Positions 45,136 to 54,198 of a stretch of DNA of 64,000 nucleotides are shown in pieces. Within the stretch, counting starts at the first letter, position 1; each line of letters opens with the position of its first letter. The DNA lies in NCBI GenBank assembly GCA_006969385.1, contig CP030884.1:682001-746000 (forward strand). The letters are read 5' to 3'. The position numbers and the translations under genes are program-made. Under the pieces are notes generated by a model that made no database searches, was not told the origin of the DNA, and saw only the letters and a list, made by a program, of their open reading frames with translations. The stretch is from Planctomycetaceae bacterium. GTDB lineage: Bacteria > Planctomycetota > Phycisphaerae > UBA1845 > UTPLA1.

Positions 45136-46089
45136 ATGAAACGCCTTCCCGGTATCTCAGTTTTAATCGCGACGCAGAACGAGGAAGCGACGGTTGCGAC
45201 ATCGATTCGATCGTTTCTCGAATTCGGCGACGAGATTGTGGTCGTCGATAACGGCTCGACGGACAACACCATCGATATCGTCCGTGAATTGGTCCGAGCG
45301 TTTCCCGACCAAATCAAATTTCACCACCAGCCCGATTTGCCGGATCTTTATCACAATCGGCAGTTTGCGCTAGAACAATCACGGTTTCAGTGGCTCTTGC
45401 GCGGCGACTCGGACTATGTCGCCTACACCAGCGGTCCTCGGAGCATTGCTAACCTTAGAGCTTACCTCAAGCAAGGTAGCCGCTTTCTTCCACCGGCGAT
45501 TGCCGTCCCGCAGGTCAACGTCTCCGTCGATCTCTGGCATACCGGTCAACCGCTTAATCCCGGCGGCATGAACACCAACCTCGACCGTTGGTATCTTCCG
45601 CCACCGACTTCCGCGCCCATGGTACGGTTTTTTAGATTTCTGCCGGGCTTTCGGTTTGAACGCCGCGGTCGCTGGGAAGCGACCCGATACCACAAGATGT
45701 ACGGTGTATTAGCCAAGCGCTGGCCCAACCCGGTATGGATGCACTGCACGATTAAGCCCGACATGCATCACTTTTTCAGATCGGAGCGTACCAATTGGCG
45801 TCAATTGGGGGATTTCGATCGTTTTCCCACATTGGCCAGCTACATCCAATATATCGTCGAAGAAAAATACGGCACGAATGACCTCGACGAAGCCGCACGT
45901 ATCTATATGGAGCGCCATGTTTATCCGTTCCTGATTCCGTACGACGAGGCGGAATACGGCCCATACCCGAAACTCGTACGCGAGATGATGTTAAAAGACC
46001 CCGTTTACAAGTTGGAGAACACGCCAACCGGACCCGTTCGCCGGTCGGTAACGACGCCCGCTAACGAAGGCGCATTGCAGGATGCGTAA
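45136..46089 (+). CDS. family 2 glycosyltransferase
   Basis: N-terminus ISVLIATQNEEATVATSI and EIVVVDNGSTDNTIDIV form the GT2 nucleotide-sugar fold. GDSDYV looks like the D-x-D metal site. The C-terminal half is unusual (FRFERRGRWEATRYHKMYG; SERTNWRQLGDFDRF). It belongs to the polysaccharide locus. The donor and acceptor are unknown. Confidence 0.88.
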   Translation: MKRLPGISVLIATQNEEATVATSIRSFLEFGDEIVVVDNGSTDNTIDIVRELVRAFPDQIKFHHQPDLPDLYHNRQFALEQSRFQWLLRGDSDYVAYTSGPRSIANLRAYLKQGSRFLPPAIAVPQVNVSVDLWHTGQPLNPGGMNTNLDRWYLPPPTSAPMVRFFRFLPGFRFERRGRWEATRYHKMYGVLAKRWPNPVWMHCTIKPDMHHFFRSERTNWRQLGDFDRFPTLASYIQYIVEEKYGTNDLDEAARIYMERHVYPFLIPYDEAEYGPYPKLVREMMLKDPVYKLENTPTGPVRRSVTTPANEGALQDA

Positions 46090-46203
46090 GCAACGATTTA
46101 ACGTCATCGAATGTTGCGGGAGCGATTAGAGCAACTATTGACGACCGCAGAACCAAACGAGGTCGTATCGAAACGAACGCCAATCGTGCGAAAGCCGACT
46201 TGA

Positions 46204-48045
46204 ATGGATCAACTACTGAATCATTGGTCTAACTGGATCGAGCGACAAGTTCGTCCGAGCGGCGCGATCTGCGACCCATACTCACGTCATCCGCTACCGT
46301 TTCAATATCACTATGCGGCATACCTACTGGGGCGCCTTTGCGCGGACGCGCCAGAGCTCTCCGATCCGACCGCATCGCGCGTATGGCATTACTTTTGCCA
46401 ACTTTCACCCGAGCAAACGCGATCTTCCCGTGAATTCAATGGTTTTTTACTATCGCTTGCCCATTGGGTGGCACGTCGACGCGAATCCCAATGGGCAGCG
46501 GAATTGGCCGATTACCTCACGGCCACGCCCTTGCCCACGGCATCGTCACTGCGGACTCGTAACCGTAACTTCGCCTTCATGCTCGACTTCGAGCTTCGTT
46601 ACCGATGTTCGCATCTGCACGCCGATACCGAGCCGAAATTGCGTGTCGAACTGGATGAGATGCTTGCCGACTCGATCGGCTCCGACGGACTATATGTCGA
46701 TTCGCCGAGCCCCAACGGTGGCGGATATGCTTCGTCCGTTTACGTCGCGAAGATGGCGCTAACACGTCTTCTGGGTGCGATGATCAACGGTCGCGCCCAT
46801 CAAATCGAAGAGGCGGGCCGCGCCATCGACGCGCTACTGTCGCTCGCGGACATCGATCGTGTCTTCAGCTACGGCCGATCTCAATCATCACTGTTCGGTT
46901 ACGCCAACCTCTATGCGGCCTGCCGATTATTAGCGCTACAAACGACGAACGCGCAGTACCGCCGCGCCGCCAACGAGATCGAAGAAATGCTGGAATCGTG
47001 GCAGTCGGAATCCGGCGAACTTGCGCTCAATCCGTCGGCGAACAATCACCGCCGTCTGGGATTCGATCAATACATGCATGCGATCGTTTACAACATTTAC
47101 AGTTGGGCAATCGTGCACGTTTCGATTTACATCGCGAAGATAAACGGGCGCGAGAATCAATCGATGACTAAGCGGCCGTCGGGCAACAAGGATACAATGC
47201 AAACCGTTAACAAAGTTCAATATCATCCCGCCGCCGGGATATTGCGCTATCGATCTGCAGCTTACGATTGTCTGATCGCAATGCGCCGATTCAATGACGA
47301 ACCTAAACTCGGTCGCGACCAGCGCTATCAGTGTGCGACGCCCCAGCTTATTCGCCATCGTAAGCGCGATGTCGTCCCGCCGATCCCGCGCGACATCCGC
47401 GGATTCATGCGTCTGGCTCAGCGTCAGTCGCTCCTCGAACGCTTCATCGCATCGTGGCAGGCGGCGCGCTTTCTTTTTTCCAGAACGAACTCTGATGACT
47501 TTCTCGATCGCGCGGGATTCTCGCCATTTATCCGTCTCGACCGATTCCGAAAAATATGCGCGGGCGATCAACAGCAACTGACCTTCGAACAGTCCTGCGA
47601 CCGAGTCGAACTAACGAGTGAGTTTTCGTTCAATGCTGACGTGGACCGTCGCACGCCTTGGCGCAAAATGCGGTGTCGGCGCACCAAGACGAGCTCCATC
47701 GGAACGCTATCCACGCGGATAACATTCGAGCCAACCGCACTGACCTTTCGGCATCGCGTGATGCTGGACCATCTAGCTCGACGGCAGGCGGACTTGATTC
47801 ATCTCAACCTGCGGCTACAGGAAGCACCGGTACAATGCGCCCCGATTGACGGTTGGTCGCACTTTGAGTTTGCCAGCGGGTTGCGCATTCGACACCACCC
47901 TGCCGCCGGCGATATAGCCGAGACAACTTGCAACGGTTCGACCGGGCCCGTCATATATCTGCGCGCCGCGTCGCGCGTGACGTCCGACACGGAATTTGAT
48001 ATACAGACCATCCTAAGCTTTGCCGAACCCGGAAACTCGCCATGA
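46204..48045 (+). CDS. large hypothetical protein of the polysaccharide locus, probably alpha/alpha-toroid
   Basis: The 613-residue protein has regular helical pairs in its first ~330 residues (YHYAAYLLGRLCADAPEL; SREFNGFLLSLAHWVAR; YANLYAACRLLALQ). These suggest an alpha/alpha toroid as in heparinase II/III-like or alginate-lyase-like enzymes. The second half is beta-rich (HPAAGILRYRSAAYDCLIA; LSTRITFEPTALTFRHRVML). That two-part plan fits polysaccharide lyases or glycan-modifying proteins. No signal peptide is seen, so it may act in the cytoplasm. Its stop overlaps the next start by four bases. Confidence 0.6.
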   Translation: MDQLLNHWSNWIERQVRPSGAICDPYSRHPLPFQYHYAAYLLGRLCADAPELSDPTASRVWHYFCQLSPEQTRSSREFNGFLLSLAHWVARRRESQWAAELADYLTATPLPTASSLRTRNRNFAFMLDFELRYRCSHLHADTEPKLRVELDEMLADSIGSDGLYVDSPSPNGGGYASSVYVAKMALTRLLGAMINGRAHQIEEAGRAIDALLSLADIDRVFSYGRSQSSLFGYANLYAACRLLALQTTNAQYRRAANEIEEMLESWQSESGELALNPSANNHRRLGFDQYMHAIVYNIYSWAIVHVSIYIAKINGRENQSMTKRPSGNKDTMQTVNKVQYHPAAGILRYRSAAYDCLIAMRRFNDEPKLGRDQRYQCATPQLIRHRKRDVVPPIPRDIRGFMRLAQRQSLLERFIASWQAARFLFSRTNSDDFLDRAGFSPFIRLDRFRKICAGDQQQLTFEQSCDRVELTSEFSFNADVDRRTPWRKMRCRRTKTSSIGTLSTRITFEPTALTFRHRVMLDHLARRQADLIHLNLRLQEAPVQCAPIDGWSHFEFASGLRIRHHPAAGDIAETTCNGSTGPVIYLRAASRVTSDTEFDIQTILSFAEPGNSP

Positions 48046-48992
48046 CGGCCCGCTACCAACTCGCGCTATATTTTGCCTATCGTTTCGTCACCAAACAGTG
48101 GTGGGACATTTTTTATTGGTCGAGCGCGCGTGTTACGCATAGCCTCATGCGGCTCAAGCGGTCGGATCGACTTACCGACCATCAGCTACTCTCGTTGCTT
48201 TCCTGGCACGCACACCAGACTGAGAAAGCGACCAAACATCGTTCGGCCGACCCGCCAGTCAAGAATCCGCGGGGCTTTCGCCATTTTGACGCGCTCGGCC
48301 ATTACCTTGCGGAAGCGGAGCGGCGCGCGGGCCTCATCGCCTCCGATGCCGCCACCATCGAGTGGATTCGCGAAATACATCGCGTTTACGAACAATGGCG
48401 AGCAACGCCCGGCTGGATAAACATTACCCCACCCGACACCGAATCGTCGGCTTCGACATCATCGATCATCGCGCCCCATGACCTCGCCGCACTGATCGAG
48501 AAACGTACTAGCGCGCGCGTCTGGAAGCCCGTTGGTATTTCTGAAGAAATTATTCGAACCCTTATCGACGCCGGCTTGCAGGCACCGTCTTCCTGCAACC
48601 GTCAGGGCGTCGTGATCACCGTCGCCGAAAATGCCTTTCCGCGCGACGTCAAAGAAGGCGTCAACAATGCCTATATGCTGAACAACGCACCGGCCATCTT
48701 TTACATCGCCAACGATCCGACGCTGTATCCGGAAAGACAGGCCCCCGCACTCGATGCCGGCATGGCGGCACAAAACATCCTGCTGTTAGCCGAAACCTTC
48801 GGTCTTGCGGGCTGTGCCATGTACCACAGCGAATCGTTCGATCAGAAAAAACTGCAGCGCGAGCTTCAGCTGACGCGCAACCTATATATTTATGTTGCGT
48901 TACTCATCGGCTATCCGAATGAAGTCGCCAAGAAACCCCGTCGTATGTCGCACCAGATTCGCGCCAGGCGCATACGCAACCGGGCTGATTAA
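48042..48992 (+). CDS. nitroreductase-family protein
   Basis: The C-terminal ~190 residues are a flavin nitroreductase fold: IEKRTSARVWKPVGI, LIDAGLQAPSSCNRQG (FMN-binding), and LDAGMAAQNILLLAETFGLAGC. The first ~130 residues are an extra helical region. It overlaps the toroid-like gene by the ATGA junction, so the two are coupled. Nitroreductase-like proteins do occur in polysaccharide clusters, but their role there is unclear. Confidence 0.85.
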   Translation: MTARYQLALYFAYRFVTKQWWDIFYWSSARVTHSLMRLKRSDRLTDHQLLSLLSWHAHQTEKATKHRSADPPVKNPRGFRHFDALGHYLAEAERRAGLIASDAATIEWIREIHRVYEQWRATPGWINITPPDTESSASTSSIIAPHDLAALIEKRTSARVWKPVGISEEIIRTLIDAGLQAPSSCNRQGVVITVAENAFPRDVKEGVNNAYMLNNAPAIFYIANDPTLYPERQAPALDAGMAAQNILLLAETFGLAGCAMYHSESFDQKKLQRELQLTRNLYIYVALLIGYPNEVAKKPRRMSHQIRARRIRNRAD

Positions 48993-49022
48993 CGTATTCT
49001 CGTTCACAATCTGAAAGTGAGC

Positions 49023-49862
49023 CTAATCCACAGGCGCCGATGTAGGTGCGGGCAGAATGCCCCGCGCGCGTAACACCTTCAACACCAACTTCTTCGCACG
49101 CGGCCCGTGTGCTTTCTCATCGGCGGCAATGTTGCACGCGAAAACGTAAGCCTCGTCACCGCGTTCGACGTAGCCGATGAACCAACCGAGGATCATGCGC
49201 TCGTGGTCGTCGCTCGCCGCCGTACCCGTCTTGCCGGCTAAGGTGTAATCCTTGGTGGATTCGAGCGTGATCACCTTACGCGTTGTCTTTAACGCATGCT
49301 TGCCATACGGCAGGCGACCGGTCCGTAGCTTTCGCAGAAACTCGACCTGCTCGTCGGCCGAAATCTTCAGCGATTGATTTAACCAAAACGTGGTCAGGCC
49401 CGAGGAGATGTCCTGATTGCCGTAATCCAGCTTTTTCAGATTTGCCCGCATGCGTTCTTCGCCGATTTCGGGCGCGACGCGTTGGAAGTACCAAAGCACC
49501 GAGTCGCTCATCGCCGACGCCAGCGTATGGTCGCGGTTCAGCGCATCGCGCCAGCGCTGCTGGCCATCCCATTTCATCGGGTGGTTTTCGTCGGTGAGTA
49601 CGCCGAGTTCGAGGGCGATCAGCGCGTGCGGCACTTTGAATGTCGAACACGGCCCCAATCGTTCCCGGCAGCGCTTGGGATTGAAGCGCTCGACCGTCTG
49701 CGTCTTTTCATTCACGAGCACAAAGGACGCTTCGAATCCGTCGAAGGTCTTTGCTAGATCAATGGTGGTACTCGGCAATGTGTTTACCGACGGCGGCGCA
49801 GGAATTGCAGCGCCAAGCTCAACGGGCAACAAACAAATAGCCAGGATCATAGACAACATCAT
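49023..49862 (-). CDS. class D (OXA-type) beta-lactamase
   Basis: A signal peptide (MMLSMILAICLLPVELGAA) is followed by the class D active-site set: STFK (73-76, S73 nucleophile and K76), SDSVLWYFQ (119-127), YGN (147-149) and KTGT (211-214). The S-x-V element reads S-V-L. ILGWFIGYVE contains the conserved Trp. The length of about 279 fits. ATG at 49862 follows GGGAGG; a GTG at 49865 is also possible. These enzymes hydrolyse beta-lactams; this copy is on a chromosomal stretch with no mobile element near. Confidence 0.93.
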   Translation of the reverse strand: MMLSMILAICLLPVELGAAIPAPPSVNTLPSTTIDLAKTFDGFEASFVLVNEKTQTVERFNPKRCRERLGPCSTFKVPHALIALELGVLTDENHPMKWDGQQRWRDALNRDHTLASAMSDSVLWYFQRVAPEIGEERMRANLKKLDYGNQDISSGLTTFWLNQSLKISADEQVEFLRKLRTGRLPYGKHALKTTRKVITLESTKDYTLAGKTGTAASDDHERMILGWFIGYVERGDEAYVFACNIAADEKAHGPRAKKLVLKVLRARGILPAPTSAPVD

Positions 49863-50245
49863 CACGAGCCTCCCTGCGGCGATGATTGAGAACTGAGGTG
49901 CCTAAAGAACACAGCACCGATACGACAGCGCTGCTCGCTAGGTTCGTGCGGAAGGAAAAATGTATGTCATTGGCGTCTAGATATAAACGAGTAAGGGATG
50001 TACCTAGGTCATGCGCTAGTCACGATGGAATCCCGGTTATGCCGCAAGATCTAATCGCGACCAATTGATATGACGTCGTGCCAAACATGCGTCCACAGGA
50101 CGCGGCTCTGAAGCGGCGTGCGCCGCTGCTAAGCGCACACCTCAAGATCCACGCAACGCCCCAAACCCTAAGCCACAAGCCTCAAGCCCACAACTCAAGA
50201 CCCACGACTCAAGACGCAGCACTCAAGACTCACCTCCCCCCCCAG
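49863..50245. other. gap with low-complexity tandem text at about 50140-50240
   Basis: Variants of CTCAAGACCCACGA and CCACAAGCCTCAAGCCCAC repeat imperfectly, then a C run follows. No gene is seen. This is a simple-sequence stretch near the end of the DinB-like gene. Confidence 0.5.
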
Positions 50246-50737
50246 CTACCGCAGCGCCGCCATCCCCCACAACCGTCGCATCAGCGCGATCTGTCCGCAA
50301 TGAAAACACTCGTGCATCGCGGCCATGCTGATCGCGCCGGCCTTGTTGCCAAACATCGGATGCGGCGGTCCCGCCGTTTCTTTTTGCAATTGGTCCGCCG
50401 GCATCTCGCGCACGAGCTTCAGCACCTGCTCCTGCGTTTCCTTATAAAACTCCTTTATCACGCCCAACGCCGGGTATGCCGCCGGATCGGAGACCGGCAC
50501 CGAACCGCGCCCCAAAATCTTCACCAAGTGCGGGTCGCAACAGTCTTCTACCGTCCGATCGCAACAGCGCACGTGCACCAATGCGATGCGCGAAACGGCA
50601 ATATGGCCGAGCTGCCAGGCCAAATGCCCCAAATCCTCGCGCGGCGCTTCAAACCAACGTCCGTCGTCGATGTCCTTCGTCAGGTCGGTCGTCCAACGCG
50701 CAGCAGCTTCCAGGCGGTCAATCAAATGGTCGATCAT
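50246..50737 (-). CDS. DinB-like four-helix protein
   Basis: AAGGA precedes the ATG. The 163-residue protein has HLAWQLGHIAVSR and HECFHCGQIALMRR, the histidine pairs that bind metal in the DinB/YfiT family. Members of this fold are metal-dependent hydrolase- or thiol-transferase-like. The substrate is unknown. Confidence 0.83.
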   Translation of the reverse strand: MIDHLIDRLEAAARWTTDLTKDIDDGRWFEAPREDLGHLAWQLGHIAVSRIALVHVRCCDRTVEDCCDPHLVKILGRGSVPVSDPAAYPALGVIKEFYKETQEQVLKLVREMPADQLQKETAGPPHPMFGNKAGAISMAAMHECFHCGQIALMRRLWGMAALR

Positions 50738-51061
50738 GGCGGCTTCCTTGAAAGGTCAATGAGCGGTTCTTACCCGTCATTCTAAATACGCCGTCGCCGT
50801 TCCACCATTGGTCACCAAAAAAGACTGCGCCGGCGCACCGTCACGACTTAATGCCCTGGGGCGATCGGGCACGGGTGAATCCTCAGACCCCACAAAATTG
50901 GGACGAAATATTGGCGTCGCGACGAGGCCCACCGGTTGCAAACCGGTGCCACAGCGCTTCCACAAATGCGCAAATTAAACGAATAAGCCGAACCAGATCA
51001 CCCCACCACGACCTGCCACCGTTCGCCATCCCCAAATCCCCGACTACAATCTGAACGATCT
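50738..51061. other. intergenic gap, nothing clear
   Basis: Divergent stretch between the DinB-like and Cys-rich genes. A direct GGTTTGCAACC-like motif pair lies near 50934-50950. No gene is seen. Confidence 0.3.
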
Positions 51062-51277
51062 ATGTGGCAAGACATCGTCGCCATCCTAATCGTCGTCGCC
51101 GCTGTCGCGTTCTGGCTGCGGCGCATGCTTTCATCGAACAGTGCCGGTTGCGGATCGTGCGCCGCCAAATCCGAACCGACTCGGCCCGACGCCTACGGCT
51201 CGCGGCGCGAACTCATCAATCTCAACGTACGCACGCCTTCCGCCGAACTCGACAACAGCAAACACAAAGCAAACTGA
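51062..51277 (+). CDS. small Cys-rich membrane protein, FeoB-associated-like
   Basis: A 71-residue protein with one N-terminal membrane helix (DIVAILIVVAAVAFWLRRM) followed by CGSCAAK. This matches the plan of short FeoB-associated Cys-rich membrane proteins, but no feo gene is near. It ends one base before the SDR gene, so they may be co-transcribed. Confidence 0.6.
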   Translation: MWQDIVAILIVVAAVAFWLRRMLSSNSAGCGSCAAKSEPTRPDAYGSRRELINLNVRTPSAELDNSKHKAN

Positions 51278-51278
51278 T

Positions 51279-52001
51279 ATGAACAACCTCTCCGTCGATC
51301 TCTCCGGCAAAGTCGCCATCATCACCGGTGCCGGTCGCGGCATCGGTCGCGCCACGGCCATTCGTTTGGCAAAAGCAGGCGCCACCGTCGTGCTGGCGGC
51401 GCGCACCGAAAGCGATCTCAACGATACCCAGCAACAGGTCAAAGCCGCCGGCGGTCGCGCCGTCGTTATTCCCACCGACGTTACCGATGAAGCGTCGGTA
51501 AGGCGACTTATCGACCAAACGATTTCCGAGTGCGGTCAGATCGATCTGCTGTTTAACAACGCGGGCGTCGCGCCGCTCGCCAGGATCGATGAGATGTCGG
51601 TCGACGTGTTTGATGAAAACATCAACGCCAACATCCGCTCGGTGTATCTATGCAGCCGCGCCGCCTGGCCGCATCTTGCCGCGTCGCAAGGGGCCATCAT
51701 CAACACGGCCTCGGTCGCCGCATTCGACGCTTTCCCCGGTTTCGCCGCCTACGGCGCGGCCAAGGCGTTTGTCGTGGCGTACACCAAGTTTCTCGCGCGC
51801 GAAGGTGCCGATCGGAATATCCGCGTGTATTGCGTGGCACCGGGGGCGGTCGAAACAGAGATGCTGCGCGGTGCCTTTCCCGATTTTCCAAAAGACGCCA
51901 CGCTCGATCCGGATGACATTGCAAAGATGGTTGCGATGCTCGCCTCGGATGGCGCGCTGTATAGCAGCGGCCAGACGATCACCGTCTCGAAATCGATATA
52001 A
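51279..52001 (+). CDS. short-chain dehydrogenase/reductase
   Basis: Classical SDR of 240 residues. TGAGRGIG (16-23) binds NAD(P), NNAG (93-96) is structural, and S145, Y158 and K162 (YGAAK) form the catalytic set. VAPGAVETEM follows. The frame is open from 51141, but ATG at 51279 gives the normal N-terminus. The substrate is unknown; the closest look is 3-oxoacyl-reductase-like. Confidence 0.92.
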   Translation: MNNLSVDLSGKVAIITGAGRGIGRATAIRLAKAGATVVLAARTESDLNDTQQQVKAAGGRAVVIPTDVTDEASVRRLIDQTISECGQIDLLFNNAGVAPLARIDEMSVDVFDENINANIRSVYLCSRAAWPHLAASQGAIINTASVAAFDAFPGFAAYGAAKAFVVAYTKFLAREGADRNIRVYCVAPGAVETEMLRGAFPDFPKDATLDPDDIAKMVAMLASDGALYSSGQTITVSKSI

Positions 52002-52045
52002 ACACGCTCAGAGAACGAACCGTATTTTCGTTGCCGAACCGAGCC

Positions 52046-52369
52046 TTAATAGGCGGACAGCGTCACACCGATCGGATTGAAACCGTCACCACTCGCATAT
52101 TTGGCGCGCAGCTTCACGCGCCAGCGCGAAGGTCGGCGATGATAGCGCTTCATGCGCGAGTCGGTATCTTGTCGCTCTTGCGCCGGCTCGGCGGTGGGCT
52201 GATCGCTGGGCGTTTCGTATTGCGGCGGGAAATTGATTCGCATCGTCGATTCGTGCGGGCACGGGCAGCTACGCTCTTGTGATTGACAACCGACCGTCGC
52301 CATGCCGACACCGGCAATGGTTGCCGCAGCGCAAAATCTGCAGACCGCGAGATATCGCCCTGAATTCAT
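52046..52369 (-). CDS. small lipoprotein
   Basis: GAGGAGG precedes the ATG at 52369. A signal ends ATVGC. The rest is a Pro/Gln/Arg-rich unstructured protein (CPCPHEST; RYHRRPSRWRVKLRAKY). The function is unknown. Confidence 0.6.
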   Translation of the reverse strand: MNSGRYLAVCRFCAAATIAGVGMATVGCQSQERSCPCPHESTMRINFPPQYETPSDQPTAEPAQERQDTDSRMKRYHRRPSRWRVKLRAKYASGDGFNPIGVTLSAY

Positions 52370-52721
52370 CGCACTCCCCCTCCTCACGACTCATGCTTCG
52401 GTAATCGCCGTCGATAGCACTGAGAGCCGGGTTATCTGCTGAATTTGCGGACGTCCCGACGGCAACCGACGACCTATTAACCGGCGAATCGGCGCACGCC
52501 GCAGTCGGGTTCACCTTCATTTCAAGGCTGAAATGCCGCCCCGCGCCGTGCTACAGCGGCGCAGTTTTCTACAGGACGCTTGCAAAAAAAGTGGAAGAAA
52601 CGCGAAGACTAGCGCGCCGCACCATTGGTCTGACCGATTCGACGGCAATGTCCGATATTTAAACGATGTCGCTGCGCGCGCAGTCGCGCCGAACAGTTAG
52701 CAAGCATTCAAAAACGAGCAA
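52370..52721. other. divergent intergenic gap
   Basis: The gap between the small lipoprotein and the TPR gene should hold both promoters. I cannot point to a convincing promoter, repeat or small gene here. Confidence 0.3.
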
Positions 52722-54194
52722 ATGTTGCCGAACGGCAAGCGAGTGAACAACGTGGCTCAATCGATCAAAAAAGTTGTCTTGGCATTCATCACATACGCGG
52801 CGCTTACCGTGGGCATCGCGCACGCAAACACGCCCATTGAAGACGAAGCGCAGACCGCCGGTGCCGCGGCGTACCTCACCGCCTTGCGCGGCGGGCAAGT
52901 CGAGCAGCTCGACCGACCGGAAATCGCTATCGGCTACCAACTTGCGCCCGACTCGCCGCCGCCCGTCGCCGCCGACCTTTACGTCAGCACCGACGAAGGC
53001 GCGAGTTGGAGCAAGGCACCAATCGCGGACCCGCTGGCGAACCCGCTGCCCTTCACCGCCGACAGCGACGGCCTCTACGGTTTCTACATCGTGTTGCACG
53101 GCGAGACCGGCTGCACACCCGATCCGATGCCCGGCAGCGTGCCGCAGCGCTGGGTCATGGTCGACCGCGACGCGCCGACGATTCGGCTGCGTCGCATGGA
53201 AATCGAGACCACGAGCACCGGCGGCAACATCCTGCATCTCGAATGGCTCGCCACCGACGCGACGAACAACTTGCCCGTCGGGCCGGTCACGCTTTCGTAC
53301 CAGACCGACAACTTCGGCGCGTTTATCCCGATCGCGCGCAATCTCGACGCCCGCGGCAGCTTCGATTGGCACATGCCGATGAACGTCACCGGCGAATTGC
53401 GCGTACAACTCACGGCGGCCGACCGTGCGGGCAACCGCGATACGTTTACGTCGCACCCGAAAATCATTGGCACCCAGACACCGACCGGCCGGGTTCGCAC
53501 CAACAAAAGCGCCTCGATTAACGATGTAGTCGATGATTCACAGGGTGATTCACAGGCAAACCACAACTCACCTGTGAAATTGGTGTCGTCAAATGAAAAA
53601 TCACAAGACGGTGCACCGTTGTCGCCTTTTGACGAACGTCGCAATGGATCGGTTGACGCCAACGAAATCGTCGACGCCGCGACCACAGATGCGGAAACTT
53701 CCGCCGAAAAACGGTATGATCTCGCCCGCTGGCATCGCGCGCGCGGTGAATATCGGTTGGCGTTGCGCTACTTTCGCGAAGCGTTAGACGCCGACGCGAA
53801 TTTATACAAAGCGCAAAATGATCTGGCCACGACGCATTTGTTGTTGGGAGAACTCGATGCGGCCGAAGCCGCGTATCGCACGGTGATCGAAAGCGAACCG
53901 AAGTATGCGCCGGCGCTCGAAGGTTTGTCGGTGGTACAGATCAAGCAGCGGCGCTATCGCTCGGCGCAGGCCACGCTGAACAAATTGGTGCAACTGCGTC
54001 CCGAGGATGCGGATGTGCTGATTCAATACGGCGATGCGTGTTTGTTCGTCGGCGATCGACGCGCGGCGCGCAACGCCTGGCAAAAAGCGGCGGCACAAAA
54101 GGATGTGACGCCCGAACTAAAAGAGAAAGCCAATCGACGCCTGTCGATTTATCAGCACGACCGCTTAAGCGCGTTGCGCGACCCGTTGGAGTAG
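52722..54194 (+). CDS. secreted TPR-repeat protein
   Basis: The product (490 residues) has a signal-like N-terminus (VVLAFITYAALTVGIAHA), a beta-rich half (IAIGYQLAPDSPPP; DRDAPTIRLRRMEIET), an acidic linker, and C-terminal TPRs from about residue 330 (YDLARWHRARGEYRLALRYFREALD; AEAAYRTVIESEPKYAPALEGL; VLIQYGDACLFVGDRRAARNAW). It likely assembles envelope complexes. ATG at 52722 lacks a strong ribosome site; a GTG at 52743 is an alternative. It ends four bases before holA. Confidence 0.75.
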   Translation: MLPNGKRVNNVAQSIKKVVLAFITYAALTVGIAHANTPIEDEAQTAGAAAYLTALRGGQVEQLDRPEIAIGYQLAPDSPPPVAADLYVSTDEGASWSKAPIADPLANPLPFTADSDGLYGFYIVLHGETGCTPDPMPGSVPQRWVMVDRDAPTIRLRRMEIETTSTGGNILHLEWLATDATNNLPVGPVTLSYQTDNFGAFIPIARNLDARGSFDWHMPMNVTGELRVQLTAADRAGNRDTFTSHPKIIGTQTPTGRVRTNKSASINDVVDDSQGDSQANHNSPVKLVSSNEKSQDGAPLSPFDERRNGSVDANEIVDAATTDAETSAEKRYDLARWHRARGEYRLALRYFREALDADANLYKAQNDLATTHLLLGELDAAEAAYRTVIESEPKYAPALEGLSVVQIKQRRYRSAQATLNKLVQLRPEDADVLIQYGDACLFVGDRRAARNAWQKAAAQKDVTPELKEKANRRLSIYQHDRLSALRDPLE

Positions 54195-54198
54195 GCCC

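Noticed and set aside
50140..50240. Possible CRISPR-like array in the low-complexity stretch
   Set aside because: The repeats are irregular, short and lack spacers; no cas gene is near.
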